From positions 434,001 to 498,000 of the forward strand of contig CAVVPS010000016.1 of assembly GCA_963750195.1 (NCBI GenBank): a DNA stretch of 64,000 bases. Direction: 5' to 3'. The stretch comes from AP-15 sp963750195 (GTDB lineage: Bacteria; Pseudomonadota; Alphaproteobacteria; ATCC43930; CGMCC-115725). The position numbers were made by a program, and so were the translations under genes. The notes beneath the pieces are model-generated. The model did not search any database. It was not told the origin of the DNA and worked only from the letters and a program-made list of their open reading frames with translations. This document shows positions 47,407 through 55,990 of the stretch, piece after piece. Positions within the stretch are counted from its first letter, which is position 1; every line of letters starts with the position of its first letter.

Positions 47407-47780
47407 GAAGCGCGTGAAGAATTGTCAAGCCGCATGGCGGGCGCCGACGGAGTGTCGGGTCCGCATTTTCGTCATCCTGTACCGGTCGCCCAGCGGTATC
47501 GCGGGCCTTTCGCAGCCAGACGATCCGGCCCCAAAGCAGGCCGGTGCCAGCCGGCTGCGGCATGGGTACCGAGGCCAGTAATCGGAACCGCGGGATTATA
47601 CCTCGGGCCGCAAGCATCGATTTGCAATGAGAGATAATACCATGAGCATTTGTACTCATAAATTCCTTCCCTATTAGAACTCCTACAGAGGGCGGTTTGG
47701 CGATTGGCGCTTGTTGCTGCCCGGAATGGAGTCACCCATTTAATCTTTTCCCAAACTCGGCCGCACGCCGAAATGGTGCG

Positions 47781-47827
47781 TAGGTAGTTTCCGAGCCTAC
47801 CGCGGCCGCAACCGTTGCCCAATATTT
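47781..47827 (+). promoter_or_regulatory. Stress-region promoter motif, copy e, with CGTT and ATATTT boxes
   Basis: TAGGTAGTTTCCGAGCCTAC begins at 47781. CGTT lies 24 nt and ATATTTT 33 nt downstream of TTCCGA. It points toward the slipin gene. The following bases to CTATCCGAACCG near 47850 are shared with copy f, so the whole upstream region was probably duplicated or conserved. Confidence 0.7.
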
Positions 47828-47949
47828 TGTATCGCGGCCTTGGGAATGACTATCCGAACCGCTCATAGGAGCTCGGAGCGGACTGCTCAATAGGCTCAAC
47901 TCAGCGGTTGGTCCGCAAGTCTGTTGCTCTCCTTTTGAAAGGAGCCGAT

Positions 47950-48796
47950 ATGTTGTTCTCGCCGCTGTATATCATCCCGATTGTGGTGATTGTGGCTTTC
48001 CCCTTGGCCTTGGCCCTGATCAGGGCGACGGTGAAGATCCTGCGCCAATATGAGCGGGGTGTAGTCTTTACTTTAGGACGCTTTCAGAAGGTCAAAGGGC
48101 CGGGCCTTGTGCTGCTGATACCATTCTTCCAGGAAATGGTGCGGGTGGATCTGCGCATCCAGGTCATCGAGATCCCGAGCTCAGGACGTAATCTCGCACG
48201 ACAATGTCTCGATGAAGGTTGACGCGGTGCTCTACTTCAACGTCGTCGATCCCGAGCGGGCCATCATCCAGGTTCAGCACTACCTTCCGGCGACCGTCAT
48301 GCTCGCGCAGACGACCTTGCGCGCAGTGCTGGGGCAGCACGAGCTCGACGAGATGCTGTCCGAACGCAAAAAGCTCAGCACCGACGTCCAGAGCATTCTG
48401 GACGCCCAGACCGAAACCTGGGGGATCAAGGTCAGCAACGTCGAGATCAGAACCGTCGAACTGACGGACAACATGGTTCGCGCCATCGCCAAACAGGCGG
48501 AGGCGGAACGCGACCGGCGCGCCAAGGTCATCCATGCGGAAGCCGAGTTCCAGGCCTCGCAAACCCTGGTCAACGCCGCCCAGATCCTGTCGAGCATCCC
48601 GGCCGCCATGCAGTTGCGCTACCTGCAAACTTTGACCGAGATCGGCGCCGAACAGAATTCCACTGTCGTCTTTCCGATGCCGATCGACATCATCAAGCCG
48701 TTTCTCGCGCTGCTTGAGAAAGCCGGAAAGCCGGTTGGCGCCAATGGCGATGCGCGTGCCCCGCTGGTGAAGGACGTCCCATTAGGCGTGTCATGA
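47950..48796 (+). CDS. SPFH/slipin-type membrane protein (one-base insertion)
   Basis: A stomatin/slipin homologue that scaffolds membrane microdomains. N-terminal membrane helix (IIPIVVIVAFPLALALI), then the SPFH domain (YERGVVFTLGRFQKVKGPGL; KVDAVLYFNVVDPERAIIQV) and a helical C-terminal region (AEAERDRRAKVIHAEAEFQA). Near 48182 one extra base breaks IEIPS from QDVISHDNVSMKVDAV. The ATG at 47950 follows GAAAGGAG. The product would be about 281 residues. Motif copy e lies 150 bp upstream. Confidence 0.88.
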
Positions 48797-48918
48797 TCGC
48801 AAACTGCCGGTTCAATCCCTCGAATAGCGAAATCCTATAGGGTTTTCCCCAGCCGGTATCCCCCGGCGCGGAACGCAAATAACATGCCAGCCGCGGTGTC
48901 GTTCTGAAAGAGGATCAA

Positions 48919-49476
48919 ATGGAAACGACCGATACAGTCATTGCTGTCTTCTCCGACCACAATACCGCGGAAGCAGCCGTAAAAAAGCTGACCGCGGGCG
49001 GCTTCGAGATGAAGAACCTCAGCGTCGTCGGCAAGGGGTACCACAGCGAGGAAAAAGTCGTCGGCTTCTACAGCGCCGGCGATCGGATCCGGTTTTGGGG
49101 CGGGCGAGGGGCGTTCTGGGGCGGTCTCTGGGGCTTGTTCTTTGGCGGGCTGTTCATGGCCATTCCGGTCGTGGGCCATGTCATCGTGCTCGGATATCTA
49201 GCCGCCGTAGCAGTCTCCGCCGTCGAGAGCGCTGTCTTGGTTGGTGGGCTGAGTGCGCTCGGTGCCGCGCTCTACAGCATCGGCGTTCCGAAGGACAGCG
49301 TAATCAGCTACGAAGTGGCCGTGAAAGCCGATGGCTTTCTGGTGATGGCGCACGGGACGGCGGCGGAAATGGCGCGCGCCAAGGCGATCCTCGGTACGGC
49401 CAACCCCTCCCGCCTTGATTTACATCAGAGCATCAAAACGGCAGAGCCGGCAGAAGCTCTCGTCCCTGCGGGTTGA
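48919..49476 (+). CDS. General stress protein 17M-like / DUF1269-type membrane protein
   Basis: 185 residues. The N-terminal part (TVIAVFSDHNTAEAAVKKLT, FEMKNLSVVGKGYHSEEKVV) resembles the general-stress 17M domain. A Gly-rich double membrane region follows (FWGGLWGLFFGGLFMAIPVV; VGGLSALGAALYSIGVP), then a cytosolic tail. AAAGAGGATCAAATG gives a good ribosome-binding site. It lies downstream of the slipin and probably belongs to the same stress set. Confidence 0.75.
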   Translation: METTDTVIAVFSDHNTAEAAVKKLTAGGFEMKNLSVVGKGYHSEEKVVGFYSAGDRIRFWGGRGAFWGGLWGLFFGGLFMAIPVVGHVIVLGYLAAVAVSAVESAVLVGGLSALGAALYSIGVPKDSVISYEVAVKADGFLVMAHGTAAEMARAKAILGTANPSRLDLHQSIKTAEPAEALVPAG

Positions 49477-49520
49477 ATGTTGCTGGAAATGGACGGCCAC
49501 ACGACATACCGGAGGTTATC

Positions 49521-49931
49521 ATGAGGATGCGCATTGCCTCGATCGTAATCGGATCACTCGTGCTGATCGGTGCACTACCCGCCGCTGCCGGTCAGTCGAC
49601 CTTCTCGCCCGGCGCGGGCGCGCCCATTCGATTGGCTGCAAGTGGCGATTCCACAGTCGACAGGGACACGTACCTCCAGAAGGCGCGGAACGAAATGCGG
49701 GAATGGCGACGAAAGCTGCATGACTTCAGCATCAAAGCGGAGGCCAACGGGAAAGAGGCAGGTAACGGAGCCAAAACCGATCTGAACAAGGCCTGGGTGA
49801 AAACCGAAGCTGCTTCACGTAAGTTGCAGACTGTGGGCGACGAAGGCTGGGACCACGCCAAAACCTCATTCGAAGAGGCGTCCCGCGAACTGGCAGACAC
49901 TTGGCACAGGATTCGACCCCAGGACAAGTAA
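49521..49931 (+). CDS. Small secreted helical protein
   Basis: 136 residues with signal RIASIVIGSLVLIGALPAAA. The mature part is helical and charged (YLQKARNEMREWRRKLHDFS; SRKLQTVGDEGWDHAKTSFE), like small periplasmic coiled-coil proteins. ACCGGAGGTTATC precedes the ATG at 49521. No family recognised; an envelope stress role is suggested by context only. Confidence 0.65.
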   Translation: MRMRIASIVIGSLVLIGALPAAAGQSTFSPGAGAPIRLAASGDSTVDRDTYLQKARNEMREWRRKLHDFSIKAEANGKEAGNGAKTDLNKAWVKTEAASRKLQTVGDEGWDHAKTSFEEASRELADTWHRIRPQDK

Positions 49932-49970
49932 AGCGGGAGGCTGGGCCTCCGTCGATCATGCAGCTGCAAG

Positions 49971-52370
49971 TTGCCGAGGGTGAGTTTGATCTTGGTCACG
50001 ACTACGCCGCCGCCCCTTGAAAGCGCCTTGATCGCCAGATCGGACGCTGCCGCAAAGGCTGACCTTCCGGGCGGCTTGACAAGCGACGAGGCGCGCCGAC
50101 GGCTGGCGAAGTTCGGCCCAAACGCGATGCCCGATACGTCGCTGCATCCATTGCGCATGGCCCTTGAAAAGTTCTGGGCGCCAGTGCCGTGGATGCTAGA
50201 GGCCGCGATCGTGCTCGAGTTGGTGCTCGGCAAGTATGTCGAGGCTGGGATCATCGCCGGTCTGCTGGTGTTCAATGCCGCGCTCGGATTGTTTCAGGAG
50301 AGCCGTGCCCAGGCGACCCTTGCGGCGCTGAAGTCGCGACTGGCTCTAAACGCATCGGTACGGCGCGACGGCGCGTGGAGAACAATGCCCGCCGCCGAGC
50401 TGGTGCCCGGCGACGTGGTGAAGCTGTCGCTGGGCGGCGTTGTCGCCGCCGATGTGCGGCTCACCGGCGGCGAAATCCTGCTCGACCAATCCATGCTGAC
50501 CGGCAAGTCGATCCCGACCGAGGCGGGGGCGGGAGTACAGACTTATGCCGGAGCGCTGGTACGGCGCGGTGAGGCGGTCGCGGAGGTCACCGCGACCGGT
50601 GCGCGCACCAAATTCGGCCGCACCGCGGAGCTCGTCCGCACCGCCCATGTGGTGAGTTCTCAGCAAAAGGCGGTTCTGCGCGTGGTGCGCAATCTCGCAC
50701 TGTTCAACGGCGTCGTCATCGCGATGCTGGTGGGATACGCCCATTTTCTCGGGTTGCCGCTGGCCGAAATCATCCCCCTCGTCCTAACGGCGGTCCTCGC
50801 ATCGATACCGGTCGCATTGCCGGCCACCTTCACTCTTGCGTCGGCGCTAGGGGCGCGGGCCTTGGCAAAGCGTGGCGTGCTGCCAACTCGCCTCTCGGCG
50901 GTCGATGAAGCGGCATCGATGGATGTCTTGTGCACCGACAAGACCGGCACCTTGACGCGCAACGAGCTGAAAGTGACGGACGTTCGCCCGATGCCCGGTT
51001 TTGACGCAGCGCGGGTTCTGATGCTGGCAGCGTTGGCCAGCTCCGAGGGCGGGCAGGACCCGGTCGATGGGGCCATTCGCACGGCTGCACGCGGCAAGGA
51101 CGCCAGCGATATGCCGCGGTTGATCAAGTTCGTGCCGTTCGATCCGGCGACTAAGATGTCGGAAGCGACGGTCGCGCACTCGACCGGCGGGACCCAACGC
51201 GTCGTCAAGGGCGCTTTTGCCGCGGTCGTCGGCCTCGCCCGGCCATCACCGACCGCGACAGCAGCCGCGAACGAGCTTGAAGGACAGGGCTTCAGAGTGC
51301 TGGCGGTTGTAGCCGGGCCGCCGGCGGCGATGAAGCTCGCCGGGCTAATCGCACTGAGCGACCCGCCGCGCGCGGACGCGCCGGCACTCGTCAGCGAATT
51401 GCACGGGCTGGGCGTGCGTGCGGTGATGGTGACCGGCGACGCGCCGGCGACGGCGGCCATCGTGGCGCATGCGGTGGGGCTCGATGGCGCCATCTGTCCG
51501 CCCGGGTCGATCCCCGACGGCGTGCGCCCGGAGAAGTTCGCGGTCTTCGCCGGTGTGCTGCCAGAGGACAAGTACAAACTGGTCAAGGCGTTCCAGCAGG
51601 GCGGCCACACCGTCGGCATGTGCGGCGACGGCGCCAATGACGCCCCGGCACTGCGCCAGGCGCAGATCGGCATCGCGGTCTCGACCGCGACCGACGTCGC
51701 CAAGTCAGCCGCCGGCATGGTGCTGACCGAGCCCGGCCTCGCCGGCATCGTCGCCGCGGTCAAGGAAGGCCGCATCATTTTCCAGCGCATTCTGACCTAC
51801 ACGCTGAACTCGATCATCAAGAAGATCGTGACGGTGCTGTTTCTGGTGCTCGGCCTGATCATGACCGGGCACGCAATTTTGACTCCGCTGTTGATGGTGA
51901 TCGTCATGGTTGCCGGCGATTTCCTGGCAATGTCGTTGACAACCGACAATGTGCGGCCGTCGCCAATGCCGAATGCCTGGCGCATCGGCAATCTGACGAT
52001 TGCGGGCGTGATCATGGGTCTCTGCCTGCTGGCCTTCTGCACTGGTGTCCTGGCCGTCGGCAAATTTGACCTGAAGCTCGGAACCGGGGCGCTCAGAACC
52101 CTGGCCTTTGCAGCCTTGGTGTTTGGGAGCCAGGCGACGATTTATGCCATTCGTCAACGCCGGCATCTGTGGGGTTCTCGCCCGAGCCTGTGGCTCGCTG
52201 CGTCGTCCGTAGCCGATATCGCGATCGCGTCGACATTGGCCGTCGGCGGGATCGCCATGACGCCCTTGCCGGTCTTTGTGGTGGCCGGCACGCTTGTCGT
52301 AGCTGCCGTGTTTGCCTTCGTCCTGGATGCGGTGAAAGTTCCGGTATTCGCTCGCCTCAGGATCGCGTAG
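49971..52370 (+). CDS. P-type ATPase, plasma-membrane H+-ATPase type (P3A-like), TGES altered to TGKS
   Basis: A 799-residue ion pump. A domain: DQSMLTGKS (177-180), phosphorylation site CTDKTGTLT (D323), hinge GDGANDAPALRQA, ten or so membrane helices, with TYTLNSIIKKIVTVLFLVLG after the hinge. The layout matches bacterial relatives of fungal/plant proton pumps. The actuator motif that normally reads TGES has Lys for Glu (codon AAG at 50505), which would be expected to block dephosphorylation. The start is uncertain: TTG 49971, GTG 49980 or TTG 49986. The frame is intact. Confidence 0.88.
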   Translation: MPRVSLILVTTTPPPLESALIARSDAAAKADLPGGLTSDEARRRLAKFGPNAMPDTSLHPLRMALEKFWAPVPWMLEAAIVLELVLGKYVEAGIIAGLLVFNAALGLFQESRAQATLAALKSRLALNASVRRDGAWRTMPAAELVPGDVVKLSLGGVVAADVRLTGGEILLDQSMLTGKSIPTEAGAGVQTYAGALVRRGEAVAEVTATGARTKFGRTAELVRTAHVVSSQQKAVLRVVRNLALFNGVVIAMLVGYAHFLGLPLAEIIPLVLTAVLASIPVALPATFTLASALGARALAKRGVLPTRLSAVDEAASMDVLCTDKTGTLTRNELKVTDVRPMPGFDAARVLMLAALASSEGGQDPVDGAIRTAARGKDASDMPRLIKFVPFDPATKMSEATVAHSTGGTQRVVKGAFAAVVGLARPSPTATAAANELEGQGFRVLAVVAGPPAAMKLAGLIALSDPPRADAPALVSELHGLGVRAVMVTGDAPATAAIVAHAVGLDGAICPPGSIPDGVRPEKFAVFAGVLPEDKYKLVKAFQQGGHTVGMCGDGANDAPALRQAQIGIAVSTATDVAKSAAGMVLTEPGLAGIVAAVKEGRIIFQRILTYTLNSIIKKIVTVLFLVLGLIMTGHAILTPLLMVIVMVAGDFLAMSLTTDNVRPSPMPNAWRIGNLTIAGVIMGLCLLAFCTGVLAVGKFDLKLGTGALRTLAFAALVFGSQATIYAIRQRRHLWGSRPSLWLAASSVADIAIASTLAVGGIAMTPLPVFVVAGTLVVAAVFAFVLDAVKVPVFARLRIA

Positions 52371-52467
52371 AGCGCTGAGGATCCCGGCGGCAAGCACCCA
52401 GAACCCGCCTTAGTCCGGTTGACGCTTTCCGCCGACCGCCCCGTCGACAGCGCAGCGAAAAGGCGCG

Positions 52468-52513
52468 TAGGTAGATTCCGATCCTACCGTAGCGGCAGCG
52501 TCGCCCGATATTT
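52468..52513 (+). promoter_or_regulatory. Stress-region promoter motif, copy f, with CGTC and GATATTT boxes
   Basis: TAGGTAGATTCCGATCCTAC starts at 52468. CGTC lies 23 nt and ATATTT 32 nt downstream of TTCCGA. It points toward the PRC-barrel gene. The following bases through CTATCCGAACCG near 52540 match the region behind copy e. Confidence 0.7.
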
Positions 52514-52635
52514 GCACTGCACTCTAAGCTAAGGCCTATCCGAACCGTTCTGGCTGGTCGGAAAAAGGCAATAACAAATCCAACGGTTGATTCTCATTGT
52601 ACCATGAAACCAGGAAATCATAATGGGAGTGCACT

Positions 52636-53400
52636 ATGTTGAGGAAAGCATCAGCGATCAATGGCTACGCCGTCGCGGCAAGCGACGGCCGGCTTGGTAC
52701 CGTCAGCGACTTTCTGTTCGACGATGCCAGCTGGATGGTGCGCTGGTTGGTCGTCGATACCGGCAATTGGCTCTCCGGTCGCAAAGTTCTGCTGCCTCCT
52801 TCCGTTTTGGGCCACCTCGACCCGACGGAGCGCCGGTTCTCGGTTGGATTGACGATGCAGCAGGTCAAGGACGGTCCGGATATCGACACCGATCGGCCGG
52901 TGTCACGACAGATGGAGGTCAACGTTTACGATTACTACGGTTGGAGTCCGTATTGGGGCACCGGCTTTTACATGGGTGGCTACGGCTTTATGGCAGCCGG
53001 CATGGCATCGCCTCCCTCGGGGTCGAAGCGGCGAGAGGAGGAAATCGCCGATTTGCAACGCAGCCGCGACGATCCTCATCTGCGCAGCATCGGAGCGGTC
53101 ACCGGCTACCATATCCATGCCAGCGACGGCGAAATCGGTCACGTCGAGGACTTCCTCATAGAAGATACCGATTGGAGCATCCGTCACCTCATCGTCGATA
53201 CCAGGAACTGGTGGCCCGGCAAGATGGTGCTGATCTCGCCACAATCGGCATCTGAGATCGATTGGACCGATAGGCTAGTGAACCTCAATGTCGATCGCCA
53301 CTTGGTCAAAGACAGCCCAGCATACGATCCGACAACGGTCGATCGCGCCTTGGAAAGACATTTCTATACCTACTATGGCCGGCCGAGCGATCAGCTGTAA
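52636..53400 (+). CDS. Protein with two PRC-barrel domains
   Basis: 254 residues with an internal duplication. Domain 1: INGYAVAASDGRLGTVSDFL, DDASWMVRWLVVDTGNWL. Domain 2: VTGYHIHASDGEIGHVEDFL, DTDWSIRHLIVDTRNWWPGK. A Gly/Tyr-rich linker (YDYYGWSPYWGTGFYMGGYG) lies between. PRC-barrels are small beta folds found in photosynthetic reaction centre H and in RNA or stress proteins; the ligand here is unknown. Motif copy f lies 148 bp upstream. Confidence 0.85.
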   Translation: MLRKASAINGYAVAASDGRLGTVSDFLFDDASWMVRWLVVDTGNWLSGRKVLLPPSVLGHLDPTERRFSVGLTMQQVKDGPDIDTDRPVSRQMEVNVYDYYGWSPYWGTGFYMGGYGFMAAGMASPPSGSKRREEEIADLQRSRDDPHLRSIGAVTGYHIHASDGEIGHVEDFLIEDTDWSIRHLIVDTRNWWPGKMVLISPQSASEIDWTDRLVNLNVDRHLVKDSPAYDPTTVDRALERHFYTYYGRPSDQL

Positions 53401-53710
53401 TCGGGCGTTGGTGCCTGACGCGTGACGAGCCGCAATGCAGCACCAGCGCCGGATTGTGGGCTGAGGATGGCGCGCGGTGGTGGATCGGATGGTGGAACGC
53501 AGAGCGCTCGATTTCCGCGGCGACCAGCCGGGTTGCGGTTCCAGCGTCTGGAGTCGCGAACGGTCCGGCGTTTGCGTGCCCAGCACGGCCATCCATCGAC
53601 GTACCGGCGGAAGTCGCCGGGCGGACAGTCCAGCGCGACGTTGCTTTGGCAAAGCGGGTGACCGTGCTGCCCGTTCCGCCGCCTTTTCGAGTGTTTAAGA
53701 TGGATTGCAG
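53401..53710. other. Intergenic stretch without a recognised gene
   Basis: About 310 bp between the PRC-barrel gene and the desaturase gene. Several frames are open because of the high GC content, but none has a ribosome-binding site, signal or recognisable motif. Confidence 0.5.
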
Positions 53711-54809
53711 ATGATCGAGGACAGACCGGATCAATACCAAGCACGCACGCTACCCGCGCAAAGCCCGGCGAGCGCTGCCGTGTTGACCTCCTGTCGTCCC
53801 TCTCGCTCGTGGCGGGAGATTGCTGCGCCCTATGCCCGCGCCGACCCCCGGCGTGCCGTGGCTCAACTTCTCAATACGGGACTACCGTTTCTGTTCGTGA
53901 TGGTTGCTCTGCTTTGCGGTGCGAGGCGATATCCCGGGCTGACGCTCCCGCTCGCCGTTCCGGGGGCCTTATTGCTGGTCCGACTGTTTGCGATCCAGCA
54001 TGACTGCGGTCACGGGTCCTTCTTCGCGTCGCGCCGAGCGAACGATCTTGTCGGCCGAGCGCTCGGGGTGCTGACGCTGACGCCCTACGCTTTCTGGCGC
54101 AAGAGCCACGCCGTCCATCACGCGAACTCCGGCAATCTCGACCGGCGCGGCACCGGCGGTGTGCGAACGCTTACCGTGCGCGAATATCGGTCACTTTCGC
54201 TGTGGCAGCGTCTTCGCTATCGGAGCCTATCGGCATCCAATGATCCTGTTCGGCTTCGGCCCGGTCTTTCTGTTCGTCATCCGCCATCGAATTCCAACCG
54301 TCAGTCCATTTCGCGATTGGAAAATCTGGGGCAGCATTCTTGGCACGAACGCGACCCTTGTTGCGATGGTCATGCTGATGTTGCTGACGATGGGCGGGAG
54401 CGCCTTGTTGCTCGGTTATCTTCCGGTGATCCTGCTTGCCGCTTCGACTGGCATTTGGTTGTTCTATATCCAGCACCAGTTCGAGGATGCCTATTGGGAG
54501 ACCGGCTCGGATTGGAATTTCCATGCCGCAGCGCTGAAGGGCAGCTCCTTCTACGATCTGCCCTCGGTGCTACATTGGCTGACGGGCTACATCGGCTTCC
54601 ACCACATCCATCACGTCTGCAGCAAGATACCGAACTATCGCTTGCGCGAATGCTTTGACCAGAATCCCGAGTTTCGCGACGCCAGACGCCTCACCCTTGT
54701 CGATAGCCTGAAATGCTCGCGGCTCTCCCTGTGGGACGAGGAGCGGCAGCTCTTGGTGTCGTTCCGTCACGCCTTGCGGTGCCAGCGCGCAAAACGCGCC
54801 TGGTTATAG
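53711..54809 (+). CDS. Membrane fatty acid desaturase (one frameshift)
   Basis: A di-iron acyl-lipid desaturase with the three His boxes HDCGH, HAVHH and HHIHH in order, and four membrane helices. The first two boxes are in the frame from the ATG at 53711. After LWQRLRYR near 54228 the frame changes to YRHPMILFGFGPVFLFVIRH and continues to 54809. The joined protein is about 365 residues, like omega-3/delta-12-type bacterial desaturases. Lipid unsaturation fits the stress and envelope theme of the region. Confidence 0.85.
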
Positions 54810-54840
54810 TATCGTCTGCCGCCCCGACCTCAATGAGCGT

Positions 54841-55332
54841 TCACTGGCCAGAGATCGGCGGTCGCACCTGAGCGGAGACCGTGCTCGAGGCCGGTGCATG
54901 AGTGTTACCGACCTGCGCCGCCGCTAGACGGTTCGCCGAGATCCATTGGGCGCCCAGCGCGAAAATCATGAAGATGACGTAGACGCACATGATGGCCTGG
55001 GGATGGGTCACGGCACCGGCGCCGAACAATGTCGCGCGCGACGGGATGTTGGGATTAGCCGGGCGCGGCAACAGTGCGACCAAGCGAGCAGCAACCGTCG
55101 CGGGGTCTGGATACGCCGACGATTCGTCTGGGAGTGCTGCGATCAGTGATGCCAATCTCTGGGTTGCAGCTCCTCCCGGCAGCCCGGACAATTTGGCAGC
55201 CTCCTGCCACGGGTCGATATCCAATCGCGCCAAGGCTGAAAGGACGCTGAGCACCATTCCGTTGTCGTCCTCCCCGATGGGCGCGAATAGAAAATTATCG
55301 AACTCCGGTCCAAGTTGTGAAAATCTCGTCAT
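54841..55332 (-). CDS. Hypothetical protein with C-terminal membrane helix
   Basis: About 163 residues. The N-terminal 115 residues are helical and soluble (LSVLSALARLDIDPWQEAAK, LASLIAALPD); the C-terminal part has one membrane helix (AIMCVYVIFMIFALGAQWI). No family recognised. Motif copy g lies about 100 bp upstream in the correct orientation. Confidence 0.6.
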   Translation of the reverse strand: MTRFSQLGPEFDNFLFAPIGEDDNGMVLSVLSALARLDIDPWQEAAKLSGLPGGAATQRLASLIAALPDESSAYPDPATVAARLVALLPRPANPNIPSRATLFGAGAVTHPQAIMCVYVIFMIFALGAQWISANRLAAAQVGNTHAPASSTVSAQVRPPISGQ

Positions 55333-55406
55333 TGCATCCACCGAATTACATCGCCTCTATGGAAGACATAGACCTGGACATTCCTACCGCATGTAGAGAA
55401 TCCATA

Positions 55407-55452
55407 AAATATCGCACGACAGCATGCCGCGTCAGGCTCGGAAACTACCTAA
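55407..55452 (-). promoter_or_regulatory. Stress-region promoter motif, copy g, with TGTC and GATATTT boxes
   Basis: The minus strand from 55452 reads TTAGGTAGTTTCCGAGCCT. TGTC lies 22 nt and ATATTT 31 nt downstream of TTCCGA. It points toward the hypothetical gene starting at 55332. Confidence 0.7.
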
Positions 55453-55642
55453 GATCGCTTTACTGTCACCGACATTGTGCGGAGTGAAAGCCCTCGACCC
55501 TCGCGCAGGTGGGTCATCTGGGCGTCAAGGAACCCACATCGCCGGGGCAAGTCGCGCCCGCAGAGCACCTGATGGAGCAACCGCCAACAAGACCCTGCAG
55601 CGGGGACAGAAAGGCAGAGGGCATGGGAACTGAATCGTGGCC

Positions 55643-55663
55643 TGAGTAGTTTCCGAACCTGCC
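55643..55663 (+). promoter_or_regulatory. Stress-region promoter motif, copy h
   Basis: TGAGTAGTTTCCGAACCTGC points right, toward the small ORF at 55733 and the TreZ/debranching operon. The stretch 55342-55732 holds copies g and h back to back and no gene. Confidence 0.65.
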
Positions 55664-55732
55664 ACCGTCGAGTTCTGATGACTAGAAACCCATTTCTCGC
55701 CGACGATGCAGCGAGAAGCATCTGGAGGAAGC

Positions 55733-55990
55733 ATGTCCACAGCGCGTACAGGCCTGGAAGACCTAGCACCGGCAACTCAGGTCACGCGGCAACATCCCCG
55801 CACCTCCAAGCTTTTTGAAAGAGAGCATGCATATGCGGCTCGGCTGGTTCAAATCGCGGCAGCCATTCGCATCGTGATGCGGTCCACCGTCACAGTGAAG
55901 CCGAAGGAGAACGAGCCGCCAGAAAGCCGGGAGGACGGGATCACGGCGGGCGTCGGTGTGCAACTGCAAGAACACGGCGGTGGCTCATAG
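55733..55990 (+). CDS. Small hypothetical protein ahead of treZ
   Basis: 85 residues. The start is supported by an excellent ribosome-binding site (CTGGAGGAAGCATG). The product is polar with a short hydrophobic middle (LVQIAAAIRIVM). Its end overlaps the open frame of treZ, so it may be a leader or coupled gene. No family recognised. Confidence 0.5.
   Translation: MSTARTGLEDLAPATQVTRQHPRTSKLFEREHAYAARLVQIAAAIRIVMRSTVTVKPKENEPPESREDGITAGVGVQLQEHGGGS

Noticed and set aside
48919..49931. Toxin-antitoxin or secretion pair
   Set aside because: The proteins resemble a general-stress domain and a small periplasmic helical protein; nothing supports toxicity.
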